DNA from: Candidatus Bandiella numerosa
Lineage (GTDB): Bacteria; Pseudomonadota; Alphaproteobacteria; Rickettsiales; Midichloriaceae
Assembly (NCBI RefSeq): GCF_029981845.1
Contig: NZ_CP104164.1
Span: forward strand, 992,001-1,056,000
DNA length: 64,000 nt
Direction: 5' to 3'
How positions within the stretch are numbered: position 1 is the stretch's first letter; each line of letters opens with the position of its first letter. A model generated the notes under the pieces. That model was not told the DNA's origin, did no database searches, and saw nothing but the letters and a program-made list of their open reading frames with translations. The position numbers and the translations under genes were made by a program. This document shows positions 16,850-25,381 of this stretch, one piece after another.

Positions 16850-17086
16850 ATGTCAAAATTAACAATTACTAATTTTAGAGGCAACATATACAATATAATT
16901 GACGGAGTAATAGACACGGGAATTCCCATAACAATTGAGCGCAAAGGACATAAAGTTAAAATAATACTTGATGACGAAATACGCAGCAAATTTGATAATT
17001 TGGAAAAACACGGCAGTATAACCTGTGATCCTGATTTATTAATTTCTGAAAAATGCTACCAGTGGTCAGAAGAAAGCGAAAAATGA
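16850..17086 (+). CDS. Phd/YefM-type antitoxin
   Basis: A 78-residue protein from ATG 16850; an in-frame ATG at 16805 lies inside the promoter palindrome and is unlikely. The N-terminus (MSKLTITNFRGNIYNIID) and the strand GIPITIERKGHKVKIILDD follow the Phd/YefM DNA-binding fold, and the C-terminal region ends in QWSEESEK, expected to wrap the toxin. It overlaps the toxin gene by four bases (ATGA), the usual antitoxin-first order. Confidence 0.75.
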   Translation: MSKLTITNFRGNIYNIIDGVIDTGIPITIERKGHKVKIILDDEIRSKFDNLEKHGSITCDPDLLISEKCYQWSEESEK

Positions 17087-17460
17087 CATATCATCTGGAT
17101 ACACATATAATTTTGTGGCTATACGATAAGCTTGAGAAAAAATTCAGCCCGAAAATTAAAAATTTGATTAACAAAAATGATCTGGCTATATCTCCAATAG
17201 TAAGATTAGAATTACAATATTTAAAAGAAATAAAGAGAGTTAATGAAGAGCCAGATATAATAATAGGTTATTTGGCTGAAAAAGTTGGATTGGTTGTTGA
17301 AGAAGTTACTTTTGATACTGTTATAAAATTAGCAATGAAGCTTAATTGGACAAGAGATCCCTTTGATAGAATCATTGTGGCAACATCACAAATGAGAAAT
17401 TGCTATTTAATTACAGCAGACCAAACTATTTTGAATAATTATGAAAAAGCTACATGGTGA
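17083..17460 (+). CDS. vapC: PIN-domain ribonuclease toxin (VapC family)
   Basis: A 125-residue protein from ATG 17083. The acidic PIN residues are visible: Asp in YHLDTHIILWL, Glu in IVRLELQYL, and Asp in RDPFDRIIVATS with a further Asp in LITADQTIL. VapC toxins cut RNA until bound by their antitoxin. The start overlaps the antitoxin stop. This is one of three complete PIN modules in the window. Confidence 0.88.
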   Translation: MTYHLDTHIILWLYDKLEKKFSPKIKNLINKNDLAISPIVRLELQYLKEIKRVNEEPDIIIGYLAEKVGLVVEEVTFDTVIKLAMKLNWTRDPFDRIIVATSQMRNCYLITADQTILNNYEKATW

Positions 17461-17559
17461 ATATGGGGTGTAATTATAAAAAACAAACGGCCGTTTAATA
17501 GAGAGGGTGTAATATACTTTGTGTAATTTCTATTTCTTGATTATCCACTTTAATATATG

Positions 17560-18231
17560 TCATGACTTCACCATGGGAACAAATCTTACAGCCAATAACC
17601 TCTCTTCAGTAAACTTACCATTTTCATGCTTTATAATTTTTAATAATTCTTGTTGATATAAACCATCTCCTACAGGAATTATTAGTCTCCCATTAACTTT
17701 TAATAGTTTTTTCAAATGTTCTGGTACAGTAGGTGGCGCAGCTGTAACTATTATTGCATCAAAAGAACTATCCTTATATTTTGTTAAATATCCACTACCT
17801 ACCTGAATTTCTATATTATTTTTATCGGTATAATATCCAAGTTTTTTTAAAATTTTTTTAGCTGATTCAACTAACTCGGGAATTATTTCTATACTAAATA
17901 CTTTATCACATAATAAACTCAATATTGCTGTTTGATAACCTGAGCCTGTACCTATTTCTAGCACTTTACTTTCTTTTGTTAAATTAGCTGTCTGTACCAT
18001 ATACGCAACAATCTCTGGTGAAGAAATAGTTTGTCCATAACCTATTGATAAAGGTCTGTTCTCATATGCGTGCATTTTTAAATTTTGCGGAATAAATTCT
18101 TCTCTTGGAACTTTAGATATAGCTTCAAGTACTTTTGGACTTTCAACCCCACCTTTTTTTAACTGATCTACCAGCTCTTTTTTTTGCTGATGAATATCTA
18201 ATTCTTGTGTATGTGAATAATAATTGTCCAT
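17560..18231 (-). CDS. pcm: Protein-L-isoaspartate O-methyltransferase
   Basis: A 223-residue protein of normal length. The SAM-binding motif VLEIGTGSGYQTAIL lies at about residues 90-104, preceded by the family signature GYGQTISSPEIVA and followed by IIVTAAPPTVPEHL. It repairs isoaspartyl residues in damaged proteins using SAM in the cytoplasm. It lies downstream of hsp20 in the same orientation, separated by a hairpin at 18274-18296. With Hsp20 and the BON protein it makes a small stress-protection group. Confidence 0.94.
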   Translation of the reverse strand: MDNYYSHTQELDIHQQKKELVDQLKKGGVESPKVLEAISKVPREEFIPQNLKMHAYENRPLSIGYGQTISSPEIVAYMVQTANLTKESKVLEIGTGSGYQTAILSLLCDKVFSIEIIPELVESAKKILKKLGYYTDKNNIEIQVGSGYLTKYKDSSFDAIIVTAAPPTVPEHLKKLLKVNGRLIIPVGDGLYQQELLKIIKHENGKFTEERLLAVRFVPMVKS

Positions 18232-18273
18232 TACTCTACTCCCCCTGCAATTAAGTAAACTGTATCAAAAGTT

Positions 18274-18296
18274 AGGAAGGAAATTAATTCCTTCCT
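18274..18296 (-). terminator. Hairpin terminator after hsp20
   Basis: Perfect 9-bp arms AGGAAGGAA and TTCCTTCCT are separated by five bases, about 15 bases downstream of the hsp20 stop. On the minus strand the hairpin is followed by AACTTTTG, a weak T tract. It would end or attenuate the hsp20 transcript before pcm. Confidence 0.6.
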
Positions 18297-18311
18297 TTGC
18301 CATATAAAAGG

Positions 18312-18827
18312 TTAATCTGCAATTACTTTTATTTTTTTTACTTCTTGTTTTGACTCTTCAGTTTTAGGAATAATTACTTTTAATACCCCATTTTTAAAAT
18401 GAGCTTCTACCTTATCTTTAAGAACATTATCTGGTAATTGTATAGTTTTTCTAAAACTACCGTAACTTCGCTCTATTCTATGTACTTTAGCATCCTTGGT
18501 TTCTTTTTCATGTTCTTTTTTGCCAATTATCTTTAAGATTCCATTATCTAAAGATACTTCTACATCTTTTTCTTCTACTCCAGGCATGTCCATAGAAATC
18601 TTGTATTCATCTTTAGTTTCAATAATATCTGATCTAGGAGTAAAAAAACTACCAACATCTTCACTACTCGGCCAAAACTCGTGATAATTAGTTAAAAAGT
18701 CGGAGAATATGTGATCCATTTCCTTTCTCATTTTATGAAAAGGAGTATAAAATCCCAAAGACTTATTTTTTAATACTCCTTCTTCGTCCTTGAGCCAGTT
18801 TACTGGTATTAAATCTTGCATTTTCAT
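18312..18827 (-). CDS. Small heat-shock protein Hsp20 (alpha-crystallin family)
   Basis: About 171 residues from ATG 18827, chosen over an upstream TTG because a GAGGTG ribosome-binding site lies just before it. The alpha-crystallin domain starts near FFTPRSDIIETKDEYKISMD and includes MPGVEEKDVEV, GILKIIGKKE and the C-terminal conserved A-x-F-x-N-G-V-L-K-V motif, ending with an I-P-K tail. It holds denatured proteins soluble as oligomers. Hsp20 genes are a recurrent cargo of Rickettsia plasmids. Confidence 0.93.
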   Translation of the reverse strand: MKMQDLIPVNWLKDEEGVLKNKSLGFYTPFHKMRKEMDHIFSDFLTNYHEFWPSSEDVGSFFTPRSDIIETKDEYKISMDMPGVEEKDVEVSLDNGILKIIGKKEHEKETKDAKVHRIERSYGSFRKTIQLPDNVLKDKVEAHFKNGVLKVIIPKTEESKQEVKKIKVIAD

Positions 18828-18998
18828 TTGACACCTCAATATTATTGTTTAAACCATCCCCACATTTGATTCTAAATATCATTTTTATTAAAGGCAAGTT
18901 TTTAAAATTATTTGTGCAGTTATTATTAATTGGATTGTATAACTTAAAAAAGTTGTGGTAGCATCAAATTAGAGACAAAAAATAAGTTAGAGGTTATC

Positions 18999-19667
18999 AT
19001 GGTATATAATAGCAAACTATACGCGAAAGTTATGGCAAAACTTAAGTTTGAACCAAGCCTAGATGAATCTGATATAACAGTAGCTATTAAAAACAAAAAT
19101 GGCATAGATAATATTGTTGTATTAGGAGGTAAGGTTGGAACTTATGCTGAAAAACAAATAGCAGAAGAAGCTGTAGAAAAAATTGAAAGCGTCAGAGGAG
19201 TAGCTAATGAAATAGAAGTAGACTTATCTTCTATAAATGAAAAAAATGATGTAGATATTGCTCAAGCTGCTCTTAATTCTTTAAGATGGACTGTACTTAT
19301 ACCTCATGAAAAAATTAAGGTAGCTGTAGAAAAAGGCTGCATTACTCTGGTAGGAGAGGTTGAACATTATTATCAGAAAAATAGAGCTTATGATGCTGTT
19401 AAAAATTTACCTGGTGTGACATATGTAATTAATGAAATAAATGTTTTAGCTAATATTAGTCCAGTTGATGTGATGGATAATATTAGGGAAGAATTTGAGC
19501 GTAATGCTCGCATTGATGCAAATAATATCCAGGTTGAAGTTGAAGGTAGTGAAGTGACTTTAAAAGGCGAGGTAAAAAGCTTAGATGAATATCGAGAAGC
19601 TGAAAATGCAGCTTGGGCTGTACCTGGTGTAACTGAAGTAGTAACTTCTCAATTATTTATAAGGTAG
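18999..19667 (+). CDS. Protein with three BON domains (OsmY-like)
   Basis: A 222-residue protein made of three BON units at about residues 5-75, 80-148 and 150-222. Each has the strand pattern with a conserved Gly and ends in a PGV or RGV turn (VRGVANEIEVD, LPGVTYVINEI, VPGVTEVVTSQ). BON domains bind lipids or envelope surfaces; OsmY-type proteins are osmotic-stress induced and usually periplasmic. No signal peptide is visible here, so its location is uncertain. It is divergent from hsp20 across a 170-base promoter region. Confidence 0.88.
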   Translation: MVYNSKLYAKVMAKLKFEPSLDESDITVAIKNKNGIDNIVVLGGKVGTYAEKQIAEEAVEKIESVRGVANEIEVDLSSINEKNDVDIAQAALNSLRWTVLIPHEKIKVAVEKGCITLVGEVEHYYQKNRAYDAVKNLPGVTYVINEINVLANISPVDVMDNIREEFERNARIDANNIQVEVEGSEVTLKGEVKSLDEYREAENAAWAVPGVTEVVTSQLFIR

Positions 19668-19675
19668 GTTTCCGC

Positions 19676-19706
19676 ATGAAGATATTTATTTAATAAATAT
19701 CTTCAT
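19676..19706 (+). terminator. Perfect hairpin after the BON gene
   Basis: Fifteen-base perfect arms (19676-19690 and 19692-19706) flank a single T, nine bases after the BON stop codon. There is no clear T tract after it, so it may be an RNA-stabilising hairpin or a bidirectional terminator. Confidence 0.6.
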
Positions 19707-19765
19707 TGTGTATCGACCTGCAATCATAAACACATAGAACTGCATACAATAACATTTTTGAGACC

Positions 19766-20171
19766 GAATTAATTGCAAATAAGAAATTGGTTGTCCAGAG
19801 TTAAATGCAACTATAAATTTTCCATATTTTTATCTTTCGATGAAAGTCATCGATAAAAAAGGTGTTATTATTTGATTAAAATGATCATTTAAATAATCTA
19901 AAAAATACGATAAAAATTATTGCATAAAACATATAAATTCCTATAAATTAATAGATGATTTTATATTTTCTTCGAAAGCTATAATCTTTGGGGGTTTAGA
20001 TGTTATTAAAATGCAAAACTATTGCTTATTTAAGACTTTCTACCATAGATTAGGATTTAGATAAAAATAAGTCAGCAATTTTACTTTTAGCAAACAATAA
20101 AGAACTAGGGCAAGTTAAATTTATAGTCGCATTTAACTCTGGAAAATCAATTTCTTATTTGCAATTAATTC
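19766..20171. repeat. Long inverted repeat (55-bp arms) around 296 bp of non-coding DNA
   Basis: The arm at 19766-19820 matches the reverse complement of 20117-20171 at 52 of 55 positions. The interior is AT-rich and has no gene. A further half-copy of the inner arm (ATAGACGCATTTATTTCTGGA) follows in direct orientation at about 20187-20206. It resembles a miniature inverted-repeat element or a recombinase site array next to the tyrosine recombinase at 20374. Together with the PIN remnant it fills the 706-base gap between genes. Confidence 0.6.
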
Positions 20172-20247
20172 TGGATAACAAAATTATAGACGCATTTATT
20201 TCTGGACAAAAAATTGCTACGATTGCAGAATTTTGTTTTTATTAAAG

Positions 20248-20367
20248 CTGGACGTTACAGATAGAGCTTGTCTAGCTCTCGCTTCTCATCTTAACCTTCC
20301 TGTCTATACTGCTGATACAACTTGGAGTCAACTTGATACTGATTTAGCAATAACTCAAATTAGATAA
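20248..20367 (+). pseudogene. C-terminal remnant of a PIN-domain (VapC) toxin
   Basis: The frame reads LDVTDRACLALASHLNLPVY then TADTTWSQLDTDLAITQIR and a stop. This is the C-terminal third of a VapC toxin of the type with GDRACLALA and LTAD landmarks. The N-terminal part is absent, so it is a relic of a toxin-antitoxin module lost near the inverted repeat. Confidence 0.7.
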
Positions 20368-20373
20368 TCATTC

Positions 20374-21342
20374 ATGCTTACCAAATCTTTACCGAATAAT
20401 TCAGACCTCACCTCAATTAAAAATGATAACAACAACACCTTACTTTATTACGCTAATATTTATTTTAATATAATCGTTTCTGGCTCTTCTAAAGCAACTG
20501 AAATAGCTAGAAAAAATGACTTATCTAAGTTCATTTCTTTTTTTATTGAATATACTGGTAAAGATTTCATTGATAACTGGACTCCTTCCGTCACAAAGCA
20601 TTTTTTAATCTTCCTTCAGGAAAAAAATTTTAAACCTGCTACCATTAATAGAGCCTTAGATTCCTTACGACATTTTTCTAAGTGGTTACTTAAATACAGG
20701 CCTCTACTTGCTGGCTCTCCATTCGAAAGTGTTAGAAATATTACTCAGGACTCTCCTCTTTGGAATGGTTTATCTAGTAAACAAGTAATGCGCCTAAAGA
20801 TGGCTTGTGAGCAACGTTTGAACTCCTGCATAAGAAAAAATCAAGACCCTTTACTAGAAATAACTATATTTTCTGTTCTTCTTGCCACTGGCCTTAGAGA
20901 AGCTGAGTTAGTCTCTCTCAACCTTTCTCATTACCACTCTAGAGGGTTCCATCATGTTAAACGCAAAGGTAATATTTTTACTAAAAAGGTACCTATTCCT
21001 GATGAGCCTAAAAAATATCTAGATCAGTATATTTTATCTCAAGGTATTACACAACCTAGTCAGGCTATTTTCTCTAAAAATGGAGTTAGACTTTCTACTA
21101 GAGCTATTCGCTACATTTGCCAAAGGATATCCGCTCATGCATCTTTAACACTTCCTGATGAAGAAAAGTTTCATCTTTCTCCTCATATGCTAAGGCATAC
21201 CTTTTTAAAAAGAATTACAGATAAACATGGCATCCATATTGCTCAAAAAATGTCTGGTAATGCCTCAATCTCCCAAATATTTCGTTATACCAAACCTTCT
21301 CAAGATGAAATCGATAACATCGCTCATAATCTTAATCTTTGA
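20374..21342 (+). CDS. Tyrosine recombinase (XerC/D-like, plasmid type)
   Basis: A 322-residue protein. The N-terminal SAM-like DNA-binding domain covers about residues 25-115. The catalytic domain shows Arg in LLATGLREAELVSL, H-x-x-R in SPHMLRHTFLKR, and the Tyr nucleophile in IFRYTKPSQDE. The second catalytic His, usually in L-G-H-S-S, is Asn here (MSGNASISQIF). Such proteins resolve plasmid multimers or integrate elements. It lies between a long inverted repeat and parA, consistent with multimer resolution. The Asn substitution may reduce activity. Confidence 0.87.
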   Translation: MLTKSLPNNSDLTSIKNDNNNTLLYYANIYFNIIVSGSSKATEIARKNDLSKFISFFIEYTGKDFIDNWTPSVTKHFLIFLQEKNFKPATINRALDSLRHFSKWLLKYRPLLAGSPFESVRNITQDSPLWNGLSSKQVMRLKMACEQRLNSCIRKNQDPLLEITIFSVLLATGLREAELVSLNLSHYHSRGFHHVKRKGNIFTKKVPIPDEPKKYLDQYILSQGITQPSQAIFSKNGVRLSTRAIRYICQRISAHASLTLPDEEKFHLSPHMLRHTFLKRITDKHGIHIAQKMSGNASISQIFRYTKPSQDEIDNIAHNLNL

Positions 21343-21823
21343 TTTTCTCTTAACTTTCACTCCATGTTTGGGGGTTCACTTTAAATTATTTTCTTCATAG
21401 CGCCCTCCCCTATTTTTAAATTCCAGATAATTTTAATTTATAAAATTTAATACTCAAGATCATTGGACGATAAGATTTTATTTGTAGTGATAATTTTCAA
21501 AGTAAAATTTATTTTAAAATATAAGTGATTATTAAAAAATTTCCCTATATCTTTCTTTTATCCTATCTTATAGTATTTCAGCTTACTGTTTCTACAGCTA
21601 TCCACCAGGCCTAGTTATTTTAAAAACTTTACAATATAATACATCTGTATCTATGTGATAATTAAATACTAAGGTAAAAAATATAAGTATGCCCTCTACA
21701 TTTCTCTATCTCATTTTTATTCAATTTTAATACTCCATCCTTGTTGATAAAAAATAAAACTTGATTTATTATTCTTTATATATAAAAAGGATATATAATC
21801 TAAAAAAGGTAAAAAATATTTTA
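21343..21823. other. Non-coding AT-rich gap before parA
   Basis: About 480 bases without a convincing gene. It is AT-rich with runs of A and T, and probably holds the parA promoter. I see no clear iteron set or long inverted repeat. The frame extends the parA start upstream to 21761, but the extra 21 residues do not resemble ParA. Confidence 0.4.
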
Positions 21824-22822
21824 ATGGCTAAAACTTGGACTACTAATACTCTTGCTAAGTTATTTAAGTTAAAAGATGGTAGTAAGGCACCAATTATATA
21901 TGCGGAAGAAAAAGGAGAAATACCACAGGCTAAAAGAGCCTATCGAGGTAATATTAATGTAAGACAATGGGAAACAAAGCAACTTCCTTTAATAGGTGAA
22001 AGATTTTCTTTCTTAAACAAAGCAAAATCTCAACATGTGATTTGTATTTATACTCCAAAAGGTGGGGTCATTAAAACTAGTTTTGCACTTAATATGGCAA
22101 GAATGCTTGCGATTAACAATATAAAAATATTGATAATAGGGTTAGATTTTCAACAATCTATTACTAGATATGCTTTACCTACAAAAAAAATAGATTCTCT
22201 GGATGAAATAAAAAATAAAAATCCTTATCTTGGCCTTTTTCATTTTTTATATGAAAATGCTTCGTTATCTGAAATTATTATAAAAACCGATTTGCCATCA
22301 TTAGACATTGTTCCAGAGACACATGATTTAAATTTTATGACCAAAAAAATGCGAGTGGAAAATAGAAGAGAATATATTTTTAAAGAACGTGTTATTACTC
22401 ATTTAAGTAACTATGATGTTATTATTTTTGATTGTAATCCTGGTTGGAGTGACCTTATTGAAAATGCCTTAGTAGCTTCTACTTCCTTAATAATGCCTAT
22501 TGCATGTGAAATTGAGTGCTTCGAGGCCTTACAATCTAATTTAAAAGAAATTGAAAATTTCAGCAAAGCAATGAGATTAAATTGGGAGCATCATTTTATG
22601 ATACCAACGTTACTTGAAAATAATATCATTAGTCAAAATATTTACGCATCATATCTTAATAATTATCAAAAAAATATTTTTTCTTTACCTATACGAAGAA
22701 GTGTAATTGGTCAGGAGGCTAGATTATGTAATATCAGCGCAATTGAACATAATCCAACTTCAAATTTAGCAGAAGATTATTATGAATTGATGGGAGAACT
22801 TTGGAAATCTTTAAATAATTAG
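21824..22822 (+). CDS. parA: ParA-type plasmid partition ATPase
   Basis: About 332 residues from ATG 21824 (MAKTWTTNTLAKLFKLKDG). The N-terminal 75 residues form a DNA-binding extension, as in plasmid ParA proteins that repress their own promoter. The deviant Walker A box is TPKGGVIKTSFALNMA; the Walker B region is YDVIIFDCNPGWSD. The ATPase moves plasmid copies to daughter cells by binding nucleoid DNA and ParB. parB starts five bases after its stop, so they form one operon. Confidence 0.92.
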   Translation: MAKTWTTNTLAKLFKLKDGSKAPIIYAEEKGEIPQAKRAYRGNINVRQWETKQLPLIGERFSFLNKAKSQHVICIYTPKGGVIKTSFALNMARMLAINNIKILIIGLDFQQSITRYALPTKKIDSLDEIKNKNPYLGLFHFLYENASLSEIIIKTDLPSLDIVPETHDLNFMTKKMRVENRREYIFKERVITHLSNYDVIIFDCNPGWSDLIENALVASTSLIMPIACEIECFEALQSNLKEIENFSKAMRLNWEHHFMIPTLLENNIISQNIYASYLNNYQKNIFSLPIRRSVIGQEARLCNISAIEHNPTSNLAEDYYELMGELWKSLNN

Positions 22823-22826
22823 CAAA

Positions 22827-23792
22827 ATGACAAAAAAGAAAAAAATATCATCTTATTTTGAAAAACATAATATTCTGAGTAGAAATAATGATATAAACCT
22901 CGAAAATAAAAATGATACTACAACAATAAAAAAATATTCAAAATATCATTTATATGATTCTCCAGACATTAGTGATACTGTAGTTTTGGAAATTAATCCA
23001 TCTCTTGTTAGTAACTGGAAATTTCATGATCGACCAGAAGAAGAATTAGGAGATATTGAAGCACTAGCTAATGATATTAAAACAATAGGACAACAACAAC
23101 CCTGTATAGTAAGATTATTGGAGAACAAGCCAGGAATAGAAAAAAAATATGAGATAATCGCAGGTGAAAGAAGGTGGCGCGCCTCAATGCTAGCGAATAT
23201 TCCACTTAAGGTTATAGTGAAAGAGCTGGACGATTCTACCGCTGCACTAATCCAAATAGCCGAGAATGAAAATAGAAAAAATCTATCTGATTTTGCTAGA
23301 GCAAGTAGTTTGGAAAAATTAATAAGTAACAAAATTTTACGACAAATTGACTTAGTATCCAAACTAAATAAAAGTAAACAATATATATCTTCACTTCTTT
23401 CGTATAAAAATATACCTATTAATGTATATCAATCTATAGGTAATTTCACTAAAGTATCGGCTTCTTTAGCTGAAAAAATTAAACAACTTTCATTGAAAGG
23501 AGAAGCTTATCAAAAAGCAATTATCGAGTTAGGAGATAAAATTAGTCAAGGTAAATTTGGGAAATCAAGTTTAGAGTCTGCTGTATTAAAAAAAATAAAT
23601 AATGATAAAAAAATGACAAAGAAAATTCATAACCAAAACGGAAAGCATATATTTTCTCTTCTATATTACAAAAAAACTATTACTAGTATTCAATTCACTA
23701 AAACTGGCCGTAATCAGTTATCGAATACTATTAATATTGAAGATGATAATAATGAGTTAATTAATACCTTAAAAAATATTTTAAACAATTAG
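22827..23792 (+). CDS. parB: ParB-type plasmid partition protein
   Basis: A 321-residue protein. The ParB N-terminal domain includes YEIIAGERRWRASMLANIPL and AALIQIAENENRKNLSDFARA (boxes I and II of the CTP-binding fold). The helix-turn-helix is LNKSKQYISSLLSY, and the C-terminal segment would dimerise. It binds parS and recruits ParA. Its stop codon overlaps the first of three inverted repeats at 23791. The disrupted ParB at 3344 is a paralogue. Confidence 0.92.
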   Translation: MTKKKKISSYFEKHNILSRNNDINLENKNDTTTIKKYSKYHLYDSPDISDTVVLEINPSLVSNWKFHDRPEEELGDIEALANDIKTIGQQQPCIVRLLENKPGIEKKYEIIAGERRWRASMLANIPLKVIVKELDDSTAALIQIAENENRKNLSDFARASSLEKLISNKILRQIDLVSKLNKSKQYISSLLSYKNIPINVYQSIGNFTKVSASLAEKIKQLSLKGEAYQKAIIELGDKISQGKFGKSSLESAVLKKINNDKKMTKKIHNQNGKHIFSLLYYKKTITSIQFTKTGRNQLSNTINIEDDNNELINTLKNILNN

Positions 23793-23884
23793 TCCGCCTA
23801 GTCGGACTTTGTATACAGTCTTGCCGGACTGTATACAAATTGAATCCTTAAGTTAGTCTACTACAACGCCTATTCTAACTTAAG
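23791..23884. promoter_or_regulatory. Cluster of three inverted repeats between parB and the replication gene
   Basis: Repeat 1 (23791-23808) has AGTCCG and CGGACT arms around a CTAG centre. Repeat 2 has perfect 13-bp arms TTTGTATACAGTC (23808-23820) and GACTGTATACAAA (23827-23839). Repeat 3 has perfect 10-bp arms CTTAAGTTAG (23847-23856) and CTAACTTAAG (23875-23884). They fill the gap up to 18 bases before the replication gene ATG. Repeat 1 overlaps the parB stop and is GC-rich. Likely roles are parS, an operator for the replication gene, or an origin element. Confidence 0.7.
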
Positions 23885-23902
23885 TGATCTTATTTATCAA
23901 CT

Positions 23903-25381
23903 ATGAATAAAACACTTATGATAAAAAATTTAAAGTTTCACCACAATTTTAATACACATATACACATTTTTTCTTGCGATTTAGCTAAATATGTAGGAAG
24001 AAATGAATCTATTCTACTTAATCAAATTAACTACTGGCTATCTAAGTGCGGTAGAAATATGGCTGGATTACATGGGAAATGGATATATAATTCTTTAAAT
24101 GAATGGCATAAACAATTCAATTATTGGTCATTATCTACTTTACGAAGAACTATTAAATCCCTAGAAGATTCTGGTATCCTAATCTCTAAAAAGATAAATG
24201 CTAACAAATGGAACCATACTAAATGGTATTCTATTAATTTTAATAAAATAAATGAACTTAATCCTAATAATTTTTATAAAAAACCATCTTCTTTAAATAA
24301 ACCTGATGAAAGCATTTTATTAAATAATCAACAGTCAATTTTTTATTCTAACTTAGACTCTAAAAATACGAATATAGGCTCGACAAATCGATCTGTTCAA
24401 AATGAACAAATCATAATAACAAAGAATAACTATACAAATAAATCTTCTTATAAAAAGAATAATGTTGTATTAGAAAATGCTTTAAAGGAAAAAATAGAAG
24501 AAAATTGCATAAACTCTAATGAAAAAGAAGTAATAAACAAAATGATGTACATATGGAACAAAATATTTGAGTATTCAATCAGTCCAATCAAAGCTTATAG
24601 TAATAAAAAGAACCAAGAAATATTATTAAATCTTTATAAAACAATATTTAGTAGAGATCTAAATAATTGGAGGGAATATGCATGCAAAATAAATAGTAGT
24701 CAATTCCTAATGGGAGAAAAGAAAACAAAGAATAACTTTAAGGCAGTTTTTGGCTGGTTAATAAAAGAGGAAACGATAGAAAAGATATTAAATGGAGAAT
24801 ATGGAGTAGGAGATAGAGAGCTAGATATTAATAATGTAACAAAAAATATAGAAGAGAAGAAAGAGGAAGTAGTAAATAAAATGGATAAAAAAATATCAGA
24901 ATATATAAAACACAAAATAGATGAAACAAAAGAAAGAAGAGAATTTGAGGAATATGTCAAAGTAAACCAAGCAGAAAGAAAAGAAGATGAATATGGCATA
25001 TTGAAAGCTATAAAGCACATATCATATCACAGCATATTTAGAACAAACGAATATGAAGTACTGAGGGAAAGTCTGTATGAAAGCTACGTAATGAAGAAAT
25101 ATTTGGGATTAACAAAAATGGAGGCGAGAAATAAAATAAGAGAAAAAGCAGGGGAAATAGATCAAATCACTAATCATACAGATAAAATAAACATATTAAG
25201 AGAAATAGAAGAAAAAATGGAAACAAAAGAGTATATGATAAATAATTCAGTGGAAAAACAAGAAAAGAGAAATTATAATTCAGAGTTGTTAGAATCAACA
25301 TTTTGCTCAAAGCCAAAAAAAGAATCTAGGTATTTAAAAGTTTCATCAGGAGAAAGTTCGATAAGAGATTTACTTATATGA
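23903..25381 (+). CDS. Plasmid replication initiator-like protein (winged helix)
   Basis: A 492-residue protein. Residues 20-110 form a winged-helix region (ILLNQINYWLSKCG, IYNSLNEWHKQF, LSTLRRTIKSLEDSGILISK), as in replisome-organiser and rickettsial plasmid replication proteins. A mid region around FKAVFGWLIKEETIEKILNG resembles DnaA N-terminal-type segments seen in rickettsial plasmids. The C-terminal half is a long charged coiled-coil. Its place after parAB and the inverted repeats supports an initiation role. It overlaps the convergent gene by 109 bases at the 3' end. Function is inferred. Confidence 0.75.
   Translation: MNKTLMIKNLKFHHNFNTHIHIFSCDLAKYVGRNESILLNQINYWLSKCGRNMAGLHGKWIYNSLNEWHKQFNYWSLSTLRRTIKSLEDSGILISKKINANKWNHTKWYSINFNKINELNPNNFYKKPSSLNKPDESILLNNQQSIFYSNLDSKNTNIGSTNRSVQNEQIIITKNNYTNKSSYKKNNVVLENALKEKIEENCINSNEKEVINKMMYIWNKIFEYSISPIKAYSNKKNQEILLNLYKTIFSRDLNNWREYACKINSSQFLMGEKKTKNNFKAVFGWLIKEETIEKILNGEYGVGDRELDINNVTKNIEEKKEEVVNKMDKKISEYIKHKIDETKERREFEEYVKVNQAERKEDEYGILKAIKHISYHSIFRTNEYEVLRESLYESYVMKKYLGLTKMEARNKIREKAGEIDQITNHTDKINILREIEEKMETKEYMINNSVEKQEKRNYNSELLESTFCSKPKKESRYLKVSSGESSIRDLLI

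Noticed and set aside
17485..17496. Perfect 12-bp palindrome AAACGGCCGTTT as a terminator
   Set aside because: No loop is possible and no T tract follows; it may be a protein-binding site, but nothing supports a specific role.
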